DNA from: Bacillota bacterium
Lineage (GTDB): Bacteria; Bacillota_I; Bacilli_A; RF39; UBA660
Direction: 5' to 3'
Length of the DNA stretch: 6,309 nucleotides
NCBI GenBank assembly: GCA_018381595.1
Contig: JAGZRP010000046.1
Location: 1-6,309 of the forward strand
The notes beneath the pieces were generated by a model. It saw only the letters and a program-made list of their open reading frames with translations. It did not search any database and was not told the DNA's origin. The translations under genes were made by a program, and so were the position numbers. Of this stretch, positions 1 to 5,468 are shown piece by piece. Numbering within the stretch: the first letter of the stretch is position 1; each line of letters begins with the position of its first letter.

Positions 1-1069
1 CTTTTACTTTATCTAATTCAATCAATTCTGTATTTCTAAGACGTTTTAATAATTCTCGATGAAACTTAGATGTCGTATAAACTTTATCCACAGGAATAGA
101 AAAACTCTCTCCTAAAAAATCAATTACTTGTGTAATCAGTTCTTCTTGATTTTCTTCTTTTAATAAACGATTCATTTTTGTTATCTTAGTCATATCTATT
201 CCAACACTTCGATTTGAAAATAAATAATCTTTCACTTCACTGACAAACTGTTTAAAGTATTTTTTCTGCATTCTTTGGATTTCTCCTAAACGAAATGTAT
301 ACAGATTCCCATCTAATTTTTGAAACGTTTTCATCGCATCATGATATCCAAGTCTCATCGCACGGCGTGCTAATGTTTTATCGAACACAAGAAAAGAACC
401 TAAGTCAGCACGTGGTGCAATATAAGTAACAGGAACATCATAAGTGATTAGCTTTTGCTTTAACCCAACTGCTTTTAAATCAACTGCGATGACTTCGTCC
501 GCACCAAGTTCAATCGCTAAATTAATTGGAATATTATCATAATATCCGCCATCAATATAATTCTTCCCATGTATTTTTTTTACTTTAAAGGCAGGAAAAC
601 AAGAAGCTGATGCGATAAGATAATCTTTTAATTCTTTTGATGGAATTTCCTTTTTACGAATGGAAACCTGTTTTAAATCAGTTAAATCTACGGTAATTAA
701 ACCATAATCTATTTTTGAGGAATAAAACTTTTTTACATTTAGATATTTATCCAGGGTCTTTTCTAACCTAGAAATATCCATCCCACCATCCAGAACTCCT
801 TTCGCATAACTGAGAAGAATATCTTTTTTCCCCTCAATTGTACTATAATCTCCATCCATATGGTCAAAAACATGAGAAAAACTCATGTTATACCACATAT
901 TCACTGCTCTATAATAATCATTTTGAACAAAAAAAGCACCATTCAAAGCTCCAACACTCGTTCCTGTCACAATGGAATAATCCATATGCATTTTACGTAG
1001 TGCTTTCCAAACTCCTATTTGATAAGCCCCTTTCGCTCCACCACCAGATAACACAATCGCTCGTTTCAT
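1..1069 (-). CDS. Patatin-like phospholipase, C-terminus cut by the window edge
   Basis: Predicted serine acyl hydrolase of the patatin family, which cleaves acyl groups from phospholipids or other lipids with a Ser-Asp dyad. The 356 codons present are open with no stop. All catalytic elements are visible: the oxyanion-hole loop GGGAKG at residues 9-14, the nucleophile motif GTSVG at 36-40 (Ser38), and the DGG motif at 173-175 (Asp173). A segment typical of bacterial patatins, beginning DLGSFLVFD at residue 222, follows the catalytic domain. After it comes a charged, helical-looking C-terminal part that continues beyond base 1. No signal peptide is seen, so it is probably cytoplasmic or peripheral at the membrane. 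The ATG at 1067-1069 is preceded by a modest GGTGAT ribosome binding site and places the GGG loop at the usual distance from the N-terminus. It lies 21 bases behind the amidotransferase gene, so the two are probably cotranscribed. The lipid substrate cannot be told from sequence. Confidence 0.93.
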   Translation of the reverse strand, partial: MKRAIVLSGGGAKGAYQIGVWKALRKMHMDYSIVTGTSVGALNGAFFVQNDYYRAVNMWYNMSFSHVFDHMDGDYSTIEGKKDILLSYAKGVLDGGMDISRLEKTLDKYLNVKKFYSSKIDYGLITVDLTDLKQVSIRKKEIPSKELKDYLIASASCFPAFKVKKIHGKNYIDGGYYDNIPINLAIELGADEVIAVDLKAVGLKQKLITYDVPVTYIAPRADLGSFLVFDKTLARRAMRLGYHDAMKTFQKLDGNLYTFRLGEIQRMQKKYFKQFVSEVKDYLFSNRSVGIDMTKITKMNRLLKEENQEELITQVIDFLGESFSIPVDKVYTTSKFHRELLKRLRNTELIELDKVK

Positions 1070-1090
1070 ACTATCACCAAATCCATTATA

Positions 1091-1795
1091 TCACACTCTT
1101 TTTAAATGATATGCACATGCTGATGCGATAAATGCTTCTAATAATCGTTTACTATTGTTATCCGTATCAATATTTAACTCTGGATGAAACTGTACTCCAA
1201 TACAAAAATCTAATTCTGGATATTCAATCGCTTCAATCACACCATCTGTACTAATGGCAGAAATAAAAAAATCATTGCTTTTTTCTATCTCATAATGATG
1301 AATACTATTTACCATAATCTTTTCTTGATTCAATATTTCATATAATTGACTCTTAATATCAATAAAAGTCGCATGAACATATTTTTTCTTACGATGAAAA
1401 TGATTGATATCACTTTCTATTTTTTTCAAGTTAGATGGTTTATTATAAAAACTCATCACTTGCATTCCCATACAAATACCAAGCATAGGAATATTCTTTT
1501 CCATTGCTTTTTTTATCACATAGCGATCGTATTCATAACTAATATCTCCACCCGGAAGTAAAATTCCATCTACAAGTTCCAATTCTCTATCTAACATTTC
1601 ACACTCATCAGGTGTTAGCCGTTCCATTTCTCTGGGAACACTGTCACGATAACTCACACATTGTGGTGGCAATAATAAAATAGGAATTCCTCCTGCTTTA
1701 ATCACTACCATTCTTTCTTTTTCTTGCACAGAAATTAAAGACATTTCTGTTAATGAAGTTTCACTTCTTCCTAATATTCCAATTATCGGTTTCAT
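1091..1795 (-). CDS. Class I glutamine amidotransferase-like hydrolase (PuuD/peptidase C26 type)
   Basis: A 234-residue stand-alone class I glutamine amidotransferase fold. The features seen are LPGGDIS at 80-86 (oxyanion strand and loop), the nucleophile elbow LGICMGMQ at 105-112 with Cys108, and VQFHPE at 201-206 with His204 and Glu206, so the Cys-His-Glu triad is complete. The start MKPIIGI and the length (relatives are about 230-255 residues) fit the peptidase C26 family. Members of that family hydrolyse gamma-glutamyl amide bonds, for example gamma-glutamyl-GABA in putrescine breakdown (PuuD) or folate polyglutamate. No synthetase partner or polyamine gene is visible here, so the substrate is unknown and I give no symbol. 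The ATG is well supported by GGAGGT five bases upstream. The stop is TGA at 1091-1093. It is the first gene of a probable operon with the patatin gene and is divergent from the P-type ATPase. Confidence 0.9.
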   Translation of the reverse strand: MKPIIGILGRSETSLTEMSLISVQEKERMVVIKAGGIPILLLPPQCVSYRDSVPREMERLTPDECEMLDRELELVDGILLPGGDISYEYDRYVIKKAMEKNIPMLGICMGMQVMSFYNKPSNLKKIESDINHFHRKKKYVHATFIDIKSQLYEILNQEKIMVNSIHHYEIEKSNDFFISAISTDGVIEAIEYPELDFCIGVQFHPELNIDTDNNSKRLLEAFIASACAYHLKRV

Positions 1796-1800
1796 GCTTT

Positions 1801-1806
1801 ACCTCC
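1801..1806 (-). promoter_or_regulatory. Ribosome binding site of the amidotransferase gene
   Basis: On the minus strand this reads GGAGGT, followed by five bases and the ATG at 1795. It is a near-perfect anti-16S match and fixes the start. Confidence 0.8.
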
Positions 1807-1811
1807 ACTTT

Positions 1812-1838
1812 ACTATATGAGATAAATTTCATAGTGTG
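1812..1838 (+). promoter_or_regulatory. Weak sigma-K-like promoter candidate upstream of the ATPase gene
   Basis: AC at 1812-1813, a 16-base spacer and CATAGTGTG at 1830-1838 match the sigma-K pattern AC-N16-CATANNNTA except for the last base. The start would fall near 1845, giving a leader of about 40 bases. It would make the pump mother-cell expressed late in sporulation. The match is short and imperfect. A sigma-A-like -10 TATACT at 1866-1871 exists too, but it would start transcription inside the ribosome binding site. Confidence 0.22.
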
Positions 1839-1857
1839 AGAATGGTAATTTTGTTAA
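1828..1857 (-). promoter_or_regulatory. Possible sigma-A promoter for the amidotransferase-patatin pair
   Basis: Read on the minus strand, TTAACA (1857-1852, five of six to TTGACA) is followed by an 18-base spacer and TATGAA (1833-1828, four of six to TATAAT). Transcription would start near 1821, leaving a leader of about 25 bases that contains the GGAGGT ribosome binding site. In such AT-rich DNA matches of this quality arise by chance, so it is a candidate only. Confidence 0.4.
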
Positions 1858-1877
1858 ATTTTGGTTATACTAAGAAT

Positions 1878-1884
1878 AGGTGAT
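1878..1884 (+). promoter_or_regulatory. Ribosome binding site of the P-type ATPase gene
   Basis: AGGTGAT three bases before the ATG at 1888 (about seven bases from the AGG core). It decides between this ATG and the in-frame TTG at 1861, which has no comparable site. Confidence 0.7.
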
Positions 1885-1887
1885 AAT

Positions 1888-4533
1888 ATGAAAAACTACC
1901 ATGCGATGGAAATTGAAGAAATATTCAGTTATTTAAAAGGAAATCAAAATGGACTATCTATAGAGGAAGTACATAAAAGATTCGAAAAATATGGAAGAAA
2001 TGAACTTCCAAAGCAAAAAACAAAAACAGCCTTTCAAATCTTTTTAGAACAATTTGTAGACCCCATTGTTTTCATTCTTTTTGTAACCGCTATCATTTCC
2101 TGTGTAATTGGCGAATGGATTGATGCCTTCTTTATTTTCATTGTCATTTTATCAGATGCAATTTTGGGTGCCTTTCAAGAATGGAAAGCTGAAAAAAGTG
2201 CTGAAAGCTTAGAACAGATGATTGCGGAAACCGTCATTGTAGTTCGTGATGGAAAAAAACAAGAAATCAAAAAAGAAGAAATTACCATTGGTGATTTACT
2301 ATACTTAGAAAGCGGCGTAAAAGTGGGTGCTGATGTCAGATTAATCGAAGCAAATCATCTAACTTGTGATGAAGCATTCTTAACGGGAGAATCCATTGCC
2401 AGTAATAAAATTACAAATGCCCTTCCAACAAATACCCATTTAAGTGAACGAGAAAATATGTGTTATGCAGGTTCTACTATCCTTTCTGGACGTGGAATGG
2501 GCATTGTCACAGAAATTGGTGTCACAACAGAAATTGGTAAGATCGCACATCACGTTCTTACCAAAGAAAGCACAAAAAGTCCACTTGTGATTCGCATGGA
2601 AAAGTTTACAAAACAAATTGGATATTTAGTGATCTTTGTTGCTCTTCTTTTAACCGTTGTTTTATATTTTGGAGGCTATGCACCCAAAGAAATCTTTTTC
2701 GTAGTTGTTGCTCTTTCCATTTCTGCTATTCCGGAAGGATTACCTGTTTCTCTCACCATTGCGCTTTCCATTGCAGCAAATAAAATGGCAAAACGAAATG
2801 TCATTGTAAAAAAATTAAATGCAGTCGAAAGCCTAGGTAGTTGTACAGTGATTGCTACAGACAAAACAGGAACGCTAACTCTGAATCAACAAACAGCTAA
2901 ACTTATCATATTACCAGATGAACAAGAATTTGAAGTGACTGGTATTGGCTATCATGGAAACGGGAAAATAAATCCGGACATCACAACTGATACTCAAAAT
3001 TTAATTTTAAATGGCGTTTTAAACAATGAAGCAACACTTACTATTCAAAATAAATCTTGGGAACATACTGGAGATTCCATTGATATTGCCTTCTTAAGTT
3101 TGGGTTATAAAGCAGACATGATAAAATCTTCTCAAGAAAAAAGTATCATTGCAAGAATTCCTTATGAATCAGAAAATAAATATTCTGCTGTTTTTTATGA
3201 AGATGGTAAAAAAGTAAAGGTAACTATGAAAGGCTCCTTAGAAACCATTTTAGATCATTGTACCAAACAAACCTGTAATCAAAAAGAAGTCACTTTAGAA
3301 AAAGAAAAACAAATTGCTCTGCATGAAAAATTAGCTCGTCTAGGTTATCGAATGATTGCTCTTTCTGAAAAAAGTATTGGCAAAAAAGATAATTATGATG
3401 AATCAGACCTAACAAACATGTCTTATTTAGGTATGGTAGCTTTCATTGACCCACTTCGCGATGATGCGAAAGCTGCATTAGAAGAATGCAAACAAGCAGG
3501 AATAAAAGTCATTATGATGACAGGAGATCATCCACTGACAGCATTTTCTATTGGAAAAGAATTAGGAATGGTCGAAAATGAAAACCAATTAGCAACCGGT
3601 ACAGATATTGAAAAGAAAAGCGGACTACCAGATAAAGAATTTGATGACTATATTCAAAGCATTCAAATCTTTTCTAGAGTCACTCCAATGCAGAAATTAA
3701 AAATCATTGAGTCTTATAAACGAAGTGGACATTATATCGCAGTCACTGGTGATGGGGTCAACGATGCACCCGCTTTAAAATCTGCATCCATTGGAATCGC
3801 TATGGGAAGTGGAACCGATGTTTCCAAAGAAACAAGTTCTATGATTATTACAGATGATAAATTCTCTTCTATTGTTGCAGGAATTGAGGAAGGAAGAGTT
3901 GCTTATGATAATATTAGAAAAGTAATTTACTTACTCATCTCTTGTGGGGTTGGAGAATTATTATTCTTTATTCTATCTATCTTATTTCAATTACCAATGC
4001 CTTTAATTGCTATTCAATTATTATTTTTAAACCTCGTAACTGATGGGATTCAAGATGTTGCGCTTGCCTTTGAAGGAAAAGAAAAAGATATTATGAAAAG
4101 AAAGCCAAGAAACCCAAAAGAAAATATCTTTAATCGTTCACTCATTCAAGAAGTCCTTCTTTCTGGTATCACAATTGGTATTTCTGTATTCTTACTATGG
4201 GGATATCTGATTCGTATCCTACACATGGATGAAATATTTGCTAGAAGTTATATTCTTATGTTTATGGTCTTTTTGCAAAATATACATGCCTTCAATTGTC
4301 GTAGTGAACATCAATCTGTGTTTCAGTTATCACTTCGTAAAAACCCATGGATTGTATTTGGAGTCCTTGGAGCATTAGGGATTCAAATTTTAGTCACTGA
4401 ATGTTCCCTAACAAGTCAACTACTCAAAATTACTCCACTACCAATAGACGATATCATCCAATTATTCTTCATGGCACTACCACTTCTCTTCATCTTAGAA
4501 CTTTATAAATTCTTAAATCGAAGAAACGTCTGA
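1888..4533 (+). CDS. Cation-transporting P-type ATPase, calcium-pump (P2) type
   Basis: An 881-residue membrane pump that uses ATP to move a cation, most likely Ca2+, out of the cytoplasm. In order: N-terminal cation-ATPase domain (about 3-55), M1 57-75, M2 78-97, actuator loop TGES 166-169, M3 244-263, M4 268-296 with PEGLP (Glu283), phosphorylation motif DKTGTLT with Asp325, nucleotide-site KGSLE (Lys448), MTGD 544-547, hinge TGDGVNDAP from 620, M5 678-699, M6 703-726 with NLVTDG (Asn715, Thr718, Asp719), then M7-M10 to residue 873. Length and topology are complete. By eye against SERCA, site II ligands are kept (Glu283, Asn715, Asp719) but two site I ligands differ (Gly687, Gln797), and M6 reads GIQDVALAFE, not GLPALALG. 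Substrate and stoichiometry are therefore uncertain. I chose the ATG at 1888, with AGGTGAT before it, over a TTG at 1861. B. subtilis YloB is the nearest well-known functional parallel. Confidence 0.93.
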   Translation: MKNYHAMEIEEIFSYLKGNQNGLSIEEVHKRFEKYGRNELPKQKTKTAFQIFLEQFVDPIVFILFVTAIISCVIGEWIDAFFIFIVILSDAILGAFQEWKAEKSAESLEQMIAETVIVVRDGKKQEIKKEEITIGDLLYLESGVKVGADVRLIEANHLTCDEAFLTGESIASNKITNALPTNTHLSERENMCYAGSTILSGRGMGIVTEIGVTTEIGKIAHHVLTKESTKSPLVIRMEKFTKQIGYLVIFVALLLTVVLYFGGYAPKEIFFVVVALSISAIPEGLPVSLTIALSIAANKMAKRNVIVKKLNAVESLGSCTVIATDKTGTLTLNQQTAKLIILPDEQEFEVTGIGYHGNGKINPDITTDTQNLILNGVLNNEATLTIQNKSWEHTGDSIDIAFLSLGYKADMIKSSQEKSIIARIPYESENKYSAVFYEDGKKVKVTMKGSLETILDHCTKQTCNQKEVTLEKEKQIALHEKLARLGYRMIALSEKSIGKKDNYDESDLTNMSYLGMVAFIDPLRDDAKAALEECKQAGIKVIMMTGDHPLTAFSIGKELGMVENENQLATGTDIEKKSGLPDKEFDDYIQSIQIFSRVTPMQKLKIIESYKRSGHYIAVTGDGVNDAPALKSASIGIAMGSGTDVSKETSSMIITDDKFSSIVAGIEEGRVAYDNIRKVIYLLISCGVGELLFFILSILFQLPMPLIAIQLLFLNLVTDGIQDVALAFEGKEKDIMKRKPRNPKENIFNRSLIQEVLLSGITIGISVFLLWGYLIRILHMDEIFARSYILMFMVFLQNIHAFNCRSEHQSVFQLSLRKNPWIVFGVLGALGIQILVTECSLTSQLLKITPLPIDDIIQLFFMALPLLFILELYKFLNRRNV

Positions 4534-4536
4534 AAA

Positions 4537-4565
4537 GATAGGTGAATCGCTCACACACTCCTATC
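4537..4565. repeat. Inverted repeat GATAGG / CCTATC upstream of cotZ
   Basis: GATAGG at 4537-4542 and its exact complement CCTATC at 4560-4565 are separated by 17 bases. A smaller nested repeat, GTGA at 4542-4545 and TCAC at 4551-4554, lies inside. No T-run follows, so it does not look like an intrinsic terminator for the ATPase gene. It spans the proposed sigma-K -35 element. The TAGG cores recall GerE half-sites (consensus RWWTRGGYNNYY), but neither arm fits that consensus fully. It may be an operator, or chance. Confidence 0.4.
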
Positions 4566-4581
4566 CACTTCGCATATGTTA
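4555..4581 (+). promoter_or_regulatory. Sigma-K-type promoter of the cotZ-like gene
   Basis: AC at 4555-4556, a 16-base spacer and CATATGTTA at 4573-4581 match the sigma-K pattern AC-N16/17-CATANNNTA exactly at every fixed position. The predicted start is near 4588, giving a leader of about 23 bases that carries the ribosome binding site. It sits directly before a coat gene of a family transcribed by sigma-K in B. subtilis, so position and function agree. Confidence 0.65.
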
Positions 4582-4595
4582 TATTGAAAACAAAT

Positions 4596-4605
4596 AAAGG
4601 GGTGG
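4596..4605 (+). promoter_or_regulatory. Ribosome binding site of the cotZ-like gene
   Basis: AAAGGGGTGG five bases before the ATG at 4611. It fixes the start there, excluding the in-frame GTG at 4542, which would lie upstream of the predicted transcription start. Confidence 0.75.
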
Positions 4606-4610
4606 ATAAT

Positions 4611-5063
4611 ATGTGTAATAACAATGAGGCTTCAAACAACAACGAATGCCGTTGCATTTCTGAAATACTTACAGTCATCTGTATTTTACAACAAAATGCA
4701 AACTGCAATAGTGATACATGTTTGGATACTTGCGATCGTGGCTTTCTAGGATGCGGAATCTCTGCACCACTTAGCTGCAACACAAGACCAGTGATGTTAT
4801 ACACTTGTTGTGGAAATGGTACACCATGGAGTATGCCTACTGTAAAAGAAGACGTAACCTGTGGTGATGCAGGAGTTACTTGTTCAAACGTATTCCGTGT
4901 TGAAAAAGTAGATGGATGTTGTGCAACATTCCGTGTTCTAGCACCAAATCCTGACACAACAGATGTAGCAAGTCCATACGTACCAACAAATTCATTCTTC
5001 ACAATGAATTTAAACTGTGTATGTAGTCTAAGATGCTTAAACGACACATTCGTTTGTATCTAA
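4611..5063 (+). CDS. cotZ: Cysteine-rich spore coat/crust protein, CotY/CotZ family
   Basis: A 150-residue structural protein of the outer spore coat or crust/exosporium. In Bacillus, CotY and CotZ (and ExsY) self-assemble into ordered, disulfide-stabilised layers. The family signature is visible in the C-terminal half: NVFRVEKVDGCCATFRVL at 93-110 and LNCVCSLRCLN at 134-144, which I recognise from CotZ/CotY (FRVERVHGSCATL and DLDCFCAINCLN in B. subtilis CotZ). It has 19 cysteines (12.7 percent), including CC pairs at 66-67 and 103-104 and the C-x-C-x3-C group at 136-142; this seems richer than in B. subtilis CotZ. The N-terminus is Asn-rich, with no signal peptide, as expected for a mother-cell cytoplasmic coat protein. 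It has its own sigma-K-type promoter 77 bases or less behind the ATPase gene and ends at a strong terminator. CotY, CotZ and ExsY are paralogues, so the symbol denotes the family rather than a proven orthologue. Confidence 0.88.
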   Translation: MCNNNEASNNNECRCISEILTVICILQQNANCNSDTCLDTCDRGFLGCGISAPLSCNTRPVMLYTCCGNGTPWSMPTVKEDVTCGDAGVTCSNVFRVEKVDGCCATFRVLAPNPDTTDVASPYVPTNSFFTMNLNCVCSLRCLNDTFVCI

Positions 5064-5064
5064 A

Positions 5065-5093
5065 AAAAGAAGAACCATCTGGTTCTTTTTTTA
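5065..5093. terminator. Bidirectional intrinsic terminator between cotZ and the CotO-like gene
   Basis: A hairpin with arms AGAACC (5071-5076) and GGTTCT (5081-5086) around a four-base loop ATCT, lengthened by flanking A-T pairs. A T-run (5086-5092) follows on the plus strand, and the A-run at 5062-5068 supplies a U-run for minus-strand transcripts. It begins just after the cotZ stop and touches the stop of the opposing gene at 5091-5093, so one element serves both. Confidence 0.9.
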
Positions 5094-5438
5094 TTCCTTA
5101 AAAGCAATATCTTCAATCGTATCAATTGCAATTAATTCATTATCCATAGTAATTAAATGTTGATTATTTTTTCCAATGACCTTTTTCACCATACGTGTTC
5201 CATCTTTTAGTACTACTTCCACATCTGCTTTATAAACATATGTTGGTGATGAAAAAATAGTTTGAATCTTTTGATTGACTGTTTTATTCTTCAAGTTTGC
5301 AACCATAGATGTTTTTTGCGGTTCTTTCTTCTCCTCTTTAGAATCACTTCTTTCCCCACTTGAATAATAAACATGTTCATTATTATTTAACTTTTTTTCA
5401 ATCTTATTTTTAAAGACTTCTGGTAATTTCTTTTCCAT
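5091..5438 (-). CDS. Small Lys-rich protein, possible CotO-like spore coat assembly protein
   Basis: A 115-residue soluble, charged protein with no signal peptide or membrane segment. Three parts can be seen: a basic N-terminus (LPEVFKNKIEKKLNNN, residues 5-20), a low-complexity hydrophilic linker rich in Ser, Glu and Lys (26-50), and a C-terminal domain (about 53-113) with the pattern VNQKIQTIFSSP followed by alternating strand-like segments and IDTIEDIAF. That ending, a helix plus a small beta-barrel-like fold, recalls the C-terminal part of Bacillus CotO, which helps place outer coat layers. In B. subtilis cotO (yjbX) lies beside cotZ, and here the gene also adjoins a cotZ-like gene, though convergently. 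The family call rests on memory of the pattern and on context, so it is tentative; an unrelated coat or unknown protein is possible. The start is secure, with GGGAGG before the ATG. It lies 30 bases after the DUF368 gene on the same strand. Confidence 0.72.
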   Translation of the reverse strand: MEKKLPEVFKNKIEKKLNNNEHVYYSSGERSDSKEEKKEPQKTSMVANLKNKTVNQKIQTIFSSPTYVYKADVEVVLKDGTRMVKKVIGKNNQHLITMDNELIAIDTIEDIAFKE

Positions 5439-5443
5439 AAATA

Positions 5444-5449
5444 CCTCCC
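5444..5449 (-). promoter_or_regulatory. Ribosome binding site of the CotO-like gene
   Basis: Minus strand GGGAGG, five bases before the ATG at 5438. This strong site supports translation of the small gene and its start. Confidence 0.75.
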
Positions 5450-5455
5450 TATTCT

Positions 5456-5468
5456 ACATATATGTATG
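5456..5468 (-). promoter_or_regulatory. Weak sporulation -10-like sequence and palindrome before the CotO-like gene
   Basis: In the 30-base gap after the DUF368 stop the minus strand reads CATACATA (5468-5461), seven of eight to the sigma-E -10 pattern CATACANT, and overlaps the perfect 10-base palindrome ACATATATGT (5456-5465). No convincing sigma-E -35 lies at the right distance and the leader would be very short. It could be a promoter, a protein-binding site, or AT-rich chance. Confidence 0.2.

Noticed and set aside
838..1131. 97-codon plus-strand open frame inside the patatin gene
   Set aside because: Antisense to a frame with intact patatin motifs; its composition, rich in His, Tyr and Leu, is typical of a shadow frame.
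1346..1561. 71-codon plus-strand frame inside the amidotransferase gene
   Set aside because: Antisense to a conserved catalytic protein; no start signals or recognisable domain.
1861..1887. TTG start adding nine residues to the ATPase
   Set aside because: No ribosome binding site before it, while the ATG at 1888 has AGGTGAT and begins like family members.
2676..2864. 62-codon minus-strand frame inside the ATPase gene
   Set aside because: Antisense to the conserved M4 and phosphorylation region, whose sequence constraint explains it.
4542..4610. GTG start adding 23 residues to the coat protein
   Set aside because: It lies upstream of the predicted transcription start and has no suitable ribosome binding site. 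The extension covers the promoter.
4490..5047. 185-codon open frame on the minus strand opposite the coat gene
   Set aside because: It is antisense to the recognised CotZ-family frame, has no family features, and lacks a good ribosome binding site.
4611..5063. Metallothionein or secreted disulfide-rich toxin for the Cys-rich protein
   Set aside because: The FRVEKVDGCCAT and LNCVCSLRCLN blocks are CotY/CotZ signatures, there is no signal peptide, and a sigma-K-like promoter precedes it.
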